The translations under genes and the position numbers were made by a program. Of a stretch of 64,000 bases of DNA, positions 45,684 to 57,228 are shown one piece after another. Below the pieces are notes generated by a model that worked only from the letters and a program-made list of their open reading frames with translations, made no database searches and was not told the DNA's origin. This DNA is from Ramazzottius varieornatus (Eukaryota; Tardigrada; Eutardigrada; Parachela; Ramazzottiidae): contig BDGG01000001.1 in assembly GCA_001949185.1 (NCBI GenBank), forward strand, positions 6,617,353 through 6,681,352. Reading direction: 5' to 3'. Positions within the stretch are counted from its first letter, which is position 1; each line of letters starts with the position of its first letter.

Positions 45684-48632
45684 CTATTGGAAATTATACA
45701 GACTTCGTCGAGAGAGATTGCTGTTAGAGTCAACTTCCTTATGCTTCTCTTTTGGTCTACACCAAGGTAGCTGGATGATGGACAAGATGAAGCCGCCCAG
45801 TATCATAGAGCTACCGAAAATGACAAATGTCTGCCAGTAGCTCTTCCCGAAATACTCGATCAGAATTCCTGCAAAACGTCGAGACGGACAAGTCATACCG
45901 TTTCAAGAGCATTCCGACAGATGGGTTTCCGCGGCCCAGTTTGAATACAAACAGTTTTACTTCCAGAGTGTCCTTTTTTAACATCGGCTTGTTCGGAACA
46001 CTCAGGGGCATCGCGGGGTAGAGTCGCCACGCTTCGCCTCGCATGGAAGTATCACAAAACTGTTCGCCCTTTTGGAAACACACTTCAGAAAATTTCAGGG
46101 GTGACGGATATTGTAGGTCAAACACCCAAGCGTGGGGAGTTCGATGTCGAAACGACTGTACGTGCAATTTTATGCTATATGTCGTCATCATGACGTCAAA
46201 GATCTGAGCCCCTCTAGATCTTCCTTACGTGGACGTTCGACCAGTGATGAGACTGCCAAATGGACTTCAGCATCGTGTTCGTCGATGTTTGATACACCAG
46301 ATTGCATCCGCCGTTTGATTTTGCTTGGGGTCAAAAATTTCGAAGTCGTTTCCTGGACAATTAGACTGGCAAATTCTTGTATTCGAATTGGGCCGCCGAT
46401 ACCCAAATGCTGTAACTCACGCACAAAATATCATGCGTACCTCCAGTTAGGGGACCGACGAACGAACCCATGCCCTGCAGAAATAACTGCAGTCCCCACG
46501 CCGCGACAAACAGATCGTCACCCGCTAGGTCGAAGCACACGATAGGTGTCAGTGTATGGATAACTCCTGCAACCAAAAACGGTCTCCAACTGACAATAAG
46601 AAGTAAAAGACATAATTTGGGCATAGTGGTTTTTCACTCGTAATTCGGGCATTTTTTTTCTCAGCTCCTGTCGCGTGTGATTAACCGCTTCTTGTTTCTT
46701 GCGCTAGACTGATCTCTCTCCTGAAGGTCTCAGTAGGTCTGAGAGCGACAACACGTTGCAGATCACAGGAATTCGTCCTGGGGGAGATATGGGTCAGTCC
46801 AATGTTGAAAAGCATAAAGTTGTATCAAAAGACGTACGATGAGAAATGCATCAAGCTTTGCCGATAAGGTTCAAACTTTTCGCGTTGCCCGAATTATGGT
46901 GCGAAAATCGATACGCCCGAATTATGTCGTTTACCTCGTACCGACTGCGGTTATTTTTGAATGTCGACTGTTTTCGAGCGGGACTGTACAGCGAAATGCA
47001 AGGCCAGGTTTCGCTACCACTTTCTACGGTATCAGGACACTCCGCCTTACCGTCAAAGACTCCAACAACGGAGCAAAAACTGGCATACGTCGTGAAATCT
47101 TTACACAGCATGGAAAGACACATTGCGGTGCCATTGAGTAACATCGCCAGAGACATGACTATCACTGGGTTCGAAGCTCGCTCCACCCATGGGATACTCA
47201 TCAAGCCAGTAAGCAATTGTCCGACGATCGTGGCGATCCCCAAGATCGACGGCAACCACGCCGCTTGTACGTCAGTCACCGTATCATCCATCTCCTGTTC
47301 GATGCGCAGAACCAGGAAGTTGTACGGTGTGAAGATACTCGCCGAGATCAAAAAGTCCGCAATCAAGTACAACATAAAGGCCCTGTTCCGAAGTACAGCA
47401 ATGGGAAAGAGGGCGTGTAGAGCATTCTTGGCTTTGTTCGACCATGTGACGTCCTTGTCTTTCAGTCTGTCGAAAAGGTGAAAGTGGTGACTGGACTTCT
47501 TTACAGCCACGGGCCCTGTGCCGACCGACATCATGATATTGGGCGCTGGCGGTTGACGGAACAGAAAGGAGACGAGGCAAGTGAAACCAGCTATGCCGGT
47601 CAGGATACCCATCAGGACGCGCCAGCTGTCTCGTTGAACTGGTTCGGCCAGACCTTTGCTTAGCGCAAACGTCCCCACTCCGGTACCGGTTACTGCGATG
47701 GCCACGGCCAGCGTCCGCTTGTGGTCGAACCAGTCTAGGATGGCGACGGTTGACACGAAGTATGTCATGCTCAGCCCAATGCCTAGGAGAAAACCATGGT
47801 AAAAAACCGTGAATTGGGGTGAGGCCGATGTCTCGATATTCAACCCAGTAATCGAAACAGAACCGATCGTCTGATTCCCATTGATTCGCCTAGAAGCGTA
47901 CGCGTCGATGAAGCTGTGAGTTGGCTTCCAGAAGGAAAAAACAGCGGAAATGATTTTTCGTGACCACACACAGGGCGGGAGAGAGACTTACCGGTGACCA
48001 GTCCATATCCAATGATCACTTGCCATAGCTGCGTAGCCCATATACAGCCCGCTGAAGCGGCAGTCGCCAACAACGATCCAAAAAATGCGGTTCGAATGTG
48101 ACCGAACGCCGTGTCGAAGGCACTACAAAGAAGACCTAAAGATAAGACAATCCGTTCTCAGGGGGAACAACGGTCGATCTGACGAAAATACCGCAGTATA
48201 TCGTTGACTTACCAGAGCCAAGTACAGAAGCGGCGAAGACGGAAGATACCAACGAAACCGACACGGTGTTATCATCGAACGTACGCTCCAGCATGGGCAG
48301 AAGTATGCCCATAGCGTATAGACGCGCCTCAATGAGCATATGAACCAGAAAGGCGCCAAGCACAACAACCCAACCGTAGCCTCCATCCTCTTTTTCTTGT
48401 TCGACAGATATTGCAGTGCGGTGGTAACTCTCAACTGGGTACAAAACTCTTTGTCTACTGGGTTCGGGCTCAGGAGAACTTTCAGTAGTTTTCTCAGAAG
48501 AATTAGGCGTGATGTTTGGAGTAAGAAGATCTAAACAGGGAACCCTTGTTTTCAATGATGTCGCTCGTTTGTCCCACTCGAACGCAACGGAAAGTTCTTA
48601 CCGATAGGAGTAAGACGTTGATTAGAATCCAT
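45684..48632 (-). CDS. SLC16-type monocarboxylate transporter family protein
   Basis: Twelve-span plasma-membrane transporter of the SLC16/MCT type. Six exons on the minus strand: 48632-48602, 48530-48213, 48135-47992, 47782-47051, 46566-46441 and 45868-45684, with every junction in phase, giving 511 residues. The family signature DGGYGWVVV opens TM1. Later marks are TGTGVGTFALSKGLAEPV, WRVLMGILTGIAGFTCLVSF, IGQ-like IVGQLLTGLMS, and GSFVGPLTGG before the last exon (YFGKSYWQTFVIFGSSMILG). A long hydrophilic loop sits between the two halves, as usual. The intron at 46567-47050 contains part of a repeat with a TCGAGCGGGACTGTAC edge like the CAGTCCGGTCG MITEs. Another possible intron-bounding MITE was not resolved. 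Substrate is not predictable (monocarboxylate, aromatic amino acid or thyroid-hormone-like). Confidence 0.9.
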
Positions 48633-49343
48633 ATCCGATCGAGATACGATAGAACGATGAATATACAATAATATCCTACCCGCTAAACGGCAGTGACGAT
48701 ATCTCTCTGGTATAACTTATGCGTGATTCTTGTCTTGGTTAATACGCTGAATGTGCCCTTCTCACGCCAAGATTTCCTGATCGTTACTAGGCTTCGTGCA
48801 TCGTGCATCGTGGAGGACAGTTTCAGCAGCCCTGACGCACAAAGCATCTGGTAGGATGATCGGTACAGTGTACATCGCTTTTCGCCACAAAGAAAACGAT
48901 GAGACCCACTGATCGACTTGGCTTTCAGCGGTTTCAGTGACAGGCAGATGGCTGGACATGATCGTCTCAATTGTACAGTATGACGCAAGTATTTAGCGAA
49001 GTTATGTAACGTTTATTGTTCTTGTACAGGTATATGCAAAGACCAAAACTGAGCCATGTATTTGACCACGCCAGATTACTATGAATCTGTACTCAAGGGA
49101 AGTCTTCCCGTCGGATGGTAGCTGGACAGGTTCTTCGTTGTGGAGCTTCTCTTGACACTTGAGCAGTCTCGGCCGAGGGTTCGTGCTTAACGAGACGTAG
49201 CCTTGCTTCTGCATTCGTGGCACTCTCGGTATTGCGACAATGGAAATAATTACGTGCGTGCATTCATTCTAGCCTGATGTGATCCGGCTCACAGAGATTA
49301 GCAATACAATCGAGATGCTAGCGAGGGTATAGAGGAAACACTA
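48633..49343. other. Intergenic
   Basis: About 700 bases upstream of the SLC16 gene, with no gene recognised. Confidence 0.4.
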
Positions 49344-49408
49344 TACCTGGTCGCTAGATTCTACTACACTGAATGGGATGGGAGCGGTCTGTGGCACTCA
49401 TCAGCTCA
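49344..49408 (+). pseudogene. Stray fragment of natriuretic-receptor-like exon
   Basis: Closely similar to 50295-50358 in the intact receptor (coding YLVAKFYYNEWDGNGLFA); here the residues read YLVARFYYTEWDGSGL, after which the match fades and the donor is not kept. An isolated exon remnant 0.6 kb upstream of the intact gene, same strand. Confidence 0.7.
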
Positions 49409-49813
49409 GCCCACCATCTTTTCACCAGCTTTACTTCCTCTAGATTAAGCAGTTTGGTCGCTTTTACAGCCAGCCGATCGCGAGGCTCACGAGAGTTACG
49501 CAACTACATAGCACCAAACCCACGATTTCCTCGAATTGGTACTTCGAAATGTAACTACAGTACTTTGAACGTACCGGAGTCTTGATGTCTGTCGCTGTAA
49601 CACTGGATGATAAATCACGTTCCTGCAGCTGACTTCGATCGTTTGCTTGCGATCGGTATAGTGACAAAGATTTCGCAGAACATGCTGTCTGTATGCGTCA
49701 GGCCATCAATAAAGCCAGAGCGGCGTCTCACAAAATCTGGCGTGAGGTAGAGAAGCAACCGGCAACGTGCACGCAGTTATGCAGTACACAGTACCGGGTG
49801 CTTAGTCTATATA

Positions 49814-49912
49814 CAGTGCAGAAAATGCACCCCTACCGGTGGTCACGTGGTCCTGTGGCACTAAGGTCACTAACGTCACGTAACCACCAGGAGGAATGCA
49901 TTTTCAGCACTG
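49814..49912. mobile_element. MITE of 99 bp
   Basis: Inverted ends CAGTGCAGAAAATGCACCCC and the complement of CAGTGCTGAAAATGCATTCC, with TA on both sides (49812-49813 and 49913-49914). The inner arms GGTGGTCACGTG and CACGTAACCACC also pair, so most of the element folds into one hairpin. Confidence 0.75.
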
Positions 49913-49955
49913 TAGTACGGTTATGGAGACCTTCGTATGATTAGCGACACTGGTT

Positions 49956-52801
49956 ATGGAAATTCGTCGTCAACAGAATGCTGTTGTAGCCATCGTCACA
50001 ATTGTGACCTATATCTTGTTCCCGACTGCATTTCTCAGTTCCATCCAGTTTGCCGGACCGGGTACGGTCGACATGGGCGTCGAGTTTCGTCCTTCCCAAC
50101 TTGTAGCCGTGGCTAACGTTACGATCGTCACTTACGTTCTGTATCCTACTGCCTTCCTGACTTCTATTCAGTTCACCGGACCAGCTTTGGACATGGGCGT
50201 CGAACGGCTGAGAAACGAGTATCACTTCAACGTGACGCACCGCTATGTCGGTTCCTACAACTGGTCAACCATCCAAGGAATGGTGGAGAACCTCTACCTG
50301 GTCGCCAAATTCTATTACAATGAATGGGACGGGAACGGTCTGTTCGCGCTCATCAGCTCGGGTCTGTGAACATGAAGCGCAAAACTCTGTCGTTCGAACT
50401 ACAAACTCCTTCCTTTTCACGGATAGGACTGGAAGAGACATTTGGCCTCGCGTCTTTGGCACGTGAATGGGGTGTTCCCTTGATAACTTCGTGAGTTCTC
50501 GATCAATCACTCATATCGCGAAGAGAATGGTCAGCTAGTCACTTTAGCCTTTCGTGCTTCAGAACGATGACGGATGAGAGCCTTAGGAATAAAAAGCGAT
50601 ACCCGACAGTGATTAGCCTCACACCCGTCGCTTTAATCGCGTACGCGGAAGTGATCGGGGCTGTGTTAGACAGTTTTGCTTGGACTTCTGTGTATACTGT
50701 AAGAGACGAGGCTGGTCCGGCACCCTTCTACCAGCTGTGGATTGCAACAGCCAAGGGTTACTTCGCGGAGAGGAAAGCCCAGCTCATGTTGAGGATGTAC
50801 ACTGGAAATACGGCCAAGAATGGCACCGCATGGTTCAGCGACGCGTTGCAAGAAGCCGCAAAATACAGTCGTGGTACGTGTCTATCTTGAATACCGCATA
50901 TCATAAGTTCTGGACTCTGTTTCCTTTGCTTTTGTCCAGTTATTATTCTCACGATGAACGGGTATCGTGTTCGGGATTTCATGGTAAATATACTGGTGGC
51001 AGCACAACGTCCTCGTTGCATGGCTTTGAGGTGTATACTACAGTATAAGATTGAGCCTGGCCCTACTGTCAACGACTGTAGCCGGCATACTTGTTACCTT
51101 GCTGCAAGTGTGTGTTGGAGGTTTGGTTACCGCCTCCAACAGTTGTGATAAAGATCCCTAAAATCGTTATCCTGATGTCAGGCGCTCGATGGAAAACGGA
51201 CCGAAAGCCATGCAGACGAACAAGGTAACCAGCAGGACTGCCGCAAACGCTTTTGTAATCTTTATAGATCGCGGCATCACTTGCGGGGATGACCAACGGA
51301 GAATACGTAACTAAAAAATCAGATACTGCATATTGCCTGATGCTAACAGAACCCGACCAGCTTGCGAGGTGCCGTTTTATGGTCTAGGTATATTTCGCGT
51401 TTGTGCCTTACGAAGTACTACGTTCGGTCGGCGTCATGAGCTTCGAGAAAGCGGGCGATGACAACAACAATCAGGTTTTTTCCTCTTTACATGCAATGGA
51501 TTGGTACAGGTTTTGTAAGGATCATCGAAGCCATCTCTAACCTTAGATCGCTGCCGAAGCTTTTCGGAGTTTACTCACAATCTCTCCGTGCAAATATTCA
51601 GAAGCCAGCTCATCACCAATCTTCCAGACGCGAAAAGCGCTTGTGGCGGAATTCACGCGGCGATCGCTAACAGACTACAATTTCACCTATCCACTTGGGG
51701 AAAAGGTTTGCGGAAATCTTAAGATTATGTCCGTGTTCATCGATAACAACGTAATAAGTTCTACGTACAAGTTACCTTTTGCAGCCTAACGAATTCGTAA
51801 TGGCCACGTACGACGCCGTCGAGATTTTTGGTCGGGTAGGAAGCTGAAAGCATGATTTTGAACTCACATTTATTGACTTACATGAATTAATCTGCATTTG
51901 CATGACCTTAAATTCATTCATCATAAAATAATCGTGTCATCTCTGATTTTCTAGCTCGTTAACGAAAGCCTTGCCAGCAATGCTACACTTTCTGGTGCTT
52001 CACTTGCTCGTGCGACTATCAACAGAACGTTTGAACTGGACACAGGAAGTATCGTGATTGACAAGTTCGGAGAAAGACTGGTCAATCACTGCGTCTCGGA
52101 TTTCGATACTCTTTCCAGACAATTCAAGGTTTCCGTGATCAGCGAAAAGTGTATTTGTCAGACTTTTCCCGCAAATGCTTGAAACTATATCTTTTTGCCA
52201 GACTGTGTTGCTGTATTCAGCAGCAAAAAAAGTCCTGCTGAATGCGAGCAACACCTCGATAGACTGGGCCAACGAAGCAAACACGGCGCCACTCAACGAG
52301 CCACTCTGTGGTTATCTGCACAGCCAAGCCATTTGCTCCAGAGGTTCATCTTTCCACGCACACAATAAGAACGCGGTATTGAGCGGAAGATAATCCTGTG
52401 TTTTCTTCCTCCGCACAGAGAGCCATAAAGAGGTTGGAGACATTGCAGTGGGCGTTGCACTTTCAGTTCTCTTCGTCGTCGTTGGGACTGTAGTTGCGGT
52501 GGTTTTCAACCGGTATGTGGGTATCATAGGGCTGATCTCCAGCTCTATGGTTAGTCATTTATACTAGTTTTATATACTTCTGTGTCACATGGTCTACCAT
52601 GCAGACCCCAAATCATAGGATTATTATGTTACGTCTCTCCACTATTCACTGTTGCAGAACAGCACAGAACGACCGAAAGTTCTTGTTAGATCGGTACCAT
52701 ATCCAACAAGTGAAGCTGAAACCGCAATCGCTCAACGACGCCCTTTAATCCAAGCGGAAAAACAAGCTACGGCACAAACAGTAAGAGGCTGCACTGCATG
52801 A
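49956..52801 (+). CDS. Natriuretic-peptide-receptor-like single-span receptor without cyclase
   Basis: ANF-receptor (periplasmic-binding-like) ectodomain, one membrane span and a short tail. Exons: 49956-50361, 50427-50490, 50563-50873, 50938-50981, 51268-51306, 51388-51474, one or two uncertain exons about 51620-51707 (ending YNFTYPLGEK), about 51786-51833, 51955-52128, 52202-52343, 52419-52549 and 52658-52801. Most junctions are in phase. Landmarks: GPALDMGVERLRNEYHFN, LAREWGVPLITS, PTVISLTP, VIILTMNGYRVRDFM, AGMTNGEYVYFAFVPYEV, ATYDAVEIF, NRTFELDTGSIVIDKFGERL, EPLCGYLHSQAIC before the membrane, then VGVALSVLFVVVGTVVAVVF. The cytoplasmic tail is about 60 residues and ends at a stop with no kinase-homology or guanylyl cyclase domain following, unlike NPR-A/B and like NPR-C. 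Several N-glycosylation sites (NVT, NWS, NAT, NRT). The N-terminal hydrophobic region is duplicated in tandem. Confidence 0.83.
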
Positions 52802-53439
52802 AGGCTGTTGGTGCACGGAATACAGCCCGCCTAAGCCAACTTGCTACCACTCATTCTACCAAGGTCAGCTCGACTCGATTAGTTTTCCACTTCGAAATCA
52901 ATTTTCCCCGGTTTAGCATTCTCTTTGCTGCCTCTCGGAAAATTACTGGCCAAAAATCTGTTTATGGAAAGTCATGATCGACGTTAACCTCGGAGAGGTG
53001 CTGAGTGAAAAACGCACCAACTTTTGTCATTTTTGTGTCCGTTTTCGAAACTGTTTTTCTCAGTTTACCGTTGGCATCCCGCGGTACGGTTAACCAAAAA
53101 CAATTAGCACAAACATTGAACTAAAGGAAAAGTGGCTGGACCGCAAATCAACCGTTCTGGAAAACAGTCAAAATTTGTTTTTCGAAACCGAGTTTTCCCA
53201 GCAAAACGGTCAGATTCGACGGTTTTAAATCGTTTGTCAAATTCGCTTGGACCTTTTCTGGTCTTTCTCGACTCTTTCGGCTATTAGAATAGTTATATGT
53301 TTATTTACATCAATGTCAGGATAAGAAGACAAGCATGGAGTTTCGTAGACTGCGTTTTACCCCCCTGGCGGTATGTCTTCCCCACCGGAAGTCATACTAG
53401 TCAAGTTTTTCAAACAGCTTGTCACCATAACTGAACGAA
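52802..53439. repeat. Diverged dispersed repeat shared with 38120-38475
   Basis: Bases about 53000-53400 align loosely with the interior of the TA-flanked element at 37532-38825: both have TTAGCACAAA, a GGAAAAGT/TGAAAAGT block, a run near AACGG and the exact TCTTCCCCACCGGAAG near the end. No gene is seen. Confidence 0.45.
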
Positions 53440-53718
53440 TCACAGCTCAGTCGAAGCAGCTTGAGAAGTTACATGGAGAAAGGGGGAGCACGAATTTTGT
53501 TTTGAAGTCTGCTATACATTCGCCAGACAGCGCGATAAGCTAAGGTCGAAATTACATAACACATACATTACAGTACACCGTAGTTTCAGTGGTGTGATCA
53601 AGTGATCAACTCGCATGTGGATTGTGGACCGGCTATGTTCGGTATGGCGCGCAGCATCGTTAACTTTCTCCACTTTAAAATCTGAAAGTCAGGTACCAGA
53701 TTTCCAGCGACCGGACTG
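53440..53718. mobile_element. MITE, CAGTCCGGTCG family, copy 3 (degraded left end)
   Basis: The right end is the complement of CAGTCCGGTCGCTGGAAATC and the interior (GGTGTGATCAAGTGATCAAC, TTGAAGTCTGCTA) matches copy 1. The left terminus is only weakly recognisable and the TA outside the right end has been lost. Confidence 0.65.
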
Positions 53719-53985
53719 TGATCGCCACTAATCGGCATGTTGCAACTCATAACGCCTGCTGCTTGCAGCATGCGTTATGGGTCATGGCCGCAAGAGTTCA
53801 TATGGGGTACGTCATATACTTCAAGCAGGTTTATTTGACCTTCGGTCCATATGATTGACTGGAGTGCTCTCCTGCAACAAAGGAGGAGGCGATGCTAATA
53901 ATCGGGTAATGGTATTCGTGCCTAATTGACATATTGCGTAGAAGATCCCATATGCATTACCCCGACCGAAGTCGACGGATATCTA

Positions 53986-55242
53986 CAGCTCGTTCACGCC
54001 AAGTCGCTACCACCTCTTCATAAAATTCGTGTACATTCCAGAACGAAACTAAAGTTCTTAATCTAATTCTACATGATCTCCTTCTTGTCCAGCATCTTTT
54101 GAACACGACTTTCCCTGGACGAAAGTGATCGACGGATGATTCCGAGGTTGAAGTCTGCACACACCCCTTGGAGGACCTTGCTTAGACCCGCTATGGTGGT
54201 AACCTTCCGTTCACCTAAAATTTTTTTCAAAATTTCGTTGATGGCATAATCCAGAGGAGCTAAGTCGGGGCTGTTGGCCATCCAGTGGTAGTGCAGGATG
54301 TAGTTCGGATGATTCGCTTCCATCCAGTTTTGCGTCAGAATCGCCACATGAGACTTTGCACTGTCGAAATGCACCATGACATCCTGCGGATTTTTGAGGT
54401 ACAGCCGGGGAATGTCCTTTTTCACCATCGGCGACAGAACATTGTCCACAATGTACGTAGGGCTTTGACATTCCGTTCCAACATATTCCGATTGCGGCCA
54501 TGATCTTCTGGGGCCAGTGCTTCACCGGCTTTTTGCGCCACTCATCTGGCACCTCCAAAACTCCATCCGTGTAGAAATAATCTCCTTCGCTGTTGCAGTC
54601 GTCAAGAGTAATCCATGTTTCGTCCATCGTAAAGATTTTCTTGACTCTGTTACCCCATAGGTATGATATAAACAGCGTTCCGCGTTCATACTTCTGTTTT
54701 CTCTGCGCTTCCGTCAGGTGATGAGTCTTCTTCCTCTTGCGCGCGTTCAATCCCAGATCCCGATGGATGATGTTGCTCACAGCGCCAAGGGAACATCCTA
54801 GATTGCGGGAAAACTTCCGATGGGAATCTGGATGCTTTTTGAGAACTGCTCTCTTCACTTTTTTGGTGGTGTCCTTCGTACGTACCGCAGGGAGGTTTTG
54901 CGGAGGGAGTCGTTTCGCCGGTTTGGCCCATCCGATTTGCTCCTTTCCTTCTTCTCTCATTAGCTTACCGATCGTTTTATAATGGATAGGAGTTCCGAGA
55001 TCGGCAAGTCGAGATGAAATCTGCTTGTACGACAAACGTTCGATGTGCACTGCCACGACCACAGCCTTCGTTTCAAAACTAGTTTTCGAACCCAATTCAG
55101 AACCGAACTCAACAAGAAATATCTTAAAAGATGCGGCATGGAAAATAGAATATGAGCTCAGCTGAGATGATGGAAAAGCAATTACAGGGATTTTTGTTTA
55201 CAGCCTAGTTTCAGGTGGTAGCGACTTGGCGTGAAGGGGCTG
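53986..55242 (-). mobile_element. maT/mariner transposon, 1257 bp
   Basis: Terminal inverted repeats of about 30 bases: left CAGCTCGTTCACGCCAAGTC, and right (complement) CAGCCCCTTCACGCCAAGTC, both continuing GCTACCACCT. TA lies on both sides (53984-53985, 55243-55244). It carries one intronless transposase frame on the minus strand, which is broken. Related termini occur on the element at 37532-38825. Confidence 0.92.
54069..55095 (-). pseudogene. maT-type (DD37D) transposase, frame-broken
   Basis: N-terminal paired-type helix-turn-helix (LSYKQISSRLADLGTPI), then the catalytic domain with MDETW, FDSAKSH and NSPDLAPLDYAINEI. 37 residues separate the second and third catalytic Asp, the DD37D spacing of the maT group. 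The frame changes near 54455-54470, between ICWNGMSKPY and the resumed VDNVLSPMVKKDI, and roughly a dozen residues usual at that point seem missing, so a small deletion inactivated it. No ATG is visible at the 5' end of the frame; an upstream start or a lost start codon is possible. Confidence 0.9.
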
Positions 55243-55378
55243 TATCTGGGTTCCGAGGCAATATGAATTTGTCGACCTGGTACCGTAGATGTTTTTTGGA
55301 TTCGCCGTAGACTGCCCTCCAACCCGTTCGAAGTCTGCTGCTCAAAAGCGAAAGTGTGGAAATCATTTCGTCTACTTA

Positions 55379-55459
55379 CGAAAACGGCAACGTTATAGCG
55401 TAGAGTTCATGAGGCGCTCTTTGGCCCAGTACAACTTCACGTATCCTCCAGGAGAGAAA
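55379..55459 (+). pseudogene. Stray natriuretic-receptor-like exon
   Basis: Encodes VEFMRRSLAQYNFTYPPGEK before a GTAGGA donor, homologous to the exon of the intact receptor that reads AEFTRRSLTDYNFTYPLGEK (about 51640-51707). No neighbouring exons are recognised, so it is a remnant of another family copy or the start of a copy broken by insertion. Confidence 0.65.
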
Positions 55460-55982
55460 GTAGGAGTTAAATATTATAACGGATAGATTTTCGTGAGTAT
55501 TGAATTCGAAACGAGTCATAAGTCATAAGTGCATCGATGTTTCCATAGAATATATGTATCCATCGTGCTTCTCAGCCTCCTCATAACACGCTGACAGTCT
55601 AACGTATTATTCATTTCATAAAACAACAACCATAGGCTCATAAATTTTTAAAGTGAGAGCAATTTATAGTGTAAACTCCTATAAATTCACAGCGAACTTG
55701 ATAGACCTTTTCGTACAAAAAAAACAGAAGAACAGTGGCACGGACCTGATATGAAATATATTCGTCAAAAAAAACAAAGTCTGAGCACAAAGTCTGGGAT
55801 CTCAATAAAAGGAAACGCAGACGAAAACGAAAATATTAACTCATCGCACAATCAGCATAAAATCCAAAGAACTTACACAAAAAGTCCACCGAAGTAAACG
55901 AGAACCGTTCACTCAACCCAACTCAAGAATAAAAACCACATACTCGGTCAAACTCTGTACAAAAAAGCAACTGACTTTCACT
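55460..55982. other. AT-rich 3' flank
   Basis: A-rich stretch (several AAAAAA runs at 55715-55830) downstream of the FAM110-like gene on the minus strand, likely its 3' UTR. No gene is seen. Confidence 0.4.
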
Positions 55983-57220
55983 TTACTTTTCGTTGACCGG
56001 CCGACAATTCACCAGCCATTCATAAATTCTTGTATTCTGTTTCATGGACGGCGTCTTCTTCATCACAGCCTCTTTCTGTCCACCAAGAGTCACGGTTTGT
56101 CGGGGCGAATCCGGCTCGTCGTCGTCAGTGTCGACAGAGTTCACCAACTTGATCGCTCCCATGACTGAAACTGACTCTAACGCTTCTTCCTGGTCCTCCT
56201 CGTCAGACTCTTCCATGGCATCATCGGACACTTGGACATGTAATCTTGGGTTTCGTAGTCTCTGGGCGGCGGTCTGGTCATCGAGGCCCATGGAGTCGAA
56301 GAAGCGTTCAAGTTCTCCAGCGGAGGAAATAGACTCTTCGCGCCGCTTCTCAACGCACAAGAAACGACTCGAATCAGTCGTTTTCAGGCGTTTACCGACT
56401 TTAGAGCTTCTATGAACGCGTTTACGGTTAGAAAAAATGGAGGTTGTGGAGGAGGAATTTGAGTCGTCGTCGCAGGAACGAGGTTGCTTCTTGGTGGATG
56501 AACGCCTTCCAGAATTCTTGATCGGCTCCTCTGCAAAACAAACAGTTTCGCACGAATGCGTTAAAAGGTGAGACATTCTTCGCGGTACCTGAGGTCTCGG
56601 AGAAGACTTCGGTATCTGTGTCCATTCCAGTCATGCTCGTGCAGATTAGGTGATTCCTCAGTGGACTATGGTCGTATATGCTAATGGTCGTAGTCGGAGA
56701 TACGGTAAGCAAGTCTTTCGAGGGAGACTCGAAAATATTTGGCATACTATAACGGTAATGTAAAGATTCTGGAGCAAAATCTGCAAAGAGAGAACGGAAA
56801 ACCCCATGAGAACAACCGCTTCCAGTTACAGTACGTGAAACGGTACAACGGCATAACAGTATGCTAGTGCATGTCGCAACAGCATAAAACTAACGCACAC
56901 GCTAAGACACGCGTTCGACTGTATCACTTTGAACAGATGGTCGTACAACCGCGCACAGACACGCGACAGCCAGGTGCATACATCAGCTGTTTGAAATTAA
57001 TTTTTCGCAAAGGTAATTTGGCTTAGTTCAAAGTTTCCACCCTTCTACCTTTAAGGGACGAAAGGATTTCTTCAGCCACCGCCGATGAACACATTCTTTC
57101 AGTGAGTCTAGCAGCAACCGAGTAAGTACTCCGAGTCTTGCGTGGTCCGGACATGGACGTGGAGTGATAAGACTGGGCCTGGCCACTGACGGGAATGGGA
57201 GAGGAAACTGTCCGAGACAT
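55983..57220 (-). CDS. FAM110-like protein
   Basis: Three exons on the minus strand: 57220-57049, 56780-56589 and 56530-55983, all in phase, giving 303 residues (FAM110 proteins are about 300-370). FAM110 proteins are centrosome/spindle-pole-associated and poorly understood. The support is in the C-terminal half: ELERFFDSMGLD, and the final segment NTRIYEWLVNCR, resembling the NARIIKWLY-type end of FAM110 members. Between them is an acidic stretch (EESDEEDQEEALES). The N-terminal half is Ser/Arg-rich and little conserved. Similarity is partial, so the assignment is moderate. Confidence 0.62.
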
Positions 57221-57228
57221 CGTCTCGT

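Noticed and set aside
46839-47481. Two long plus-strand frames over the SLC16 gene
   Set aside because: They overlap the large SLC16 exon antisense and lack motifs.
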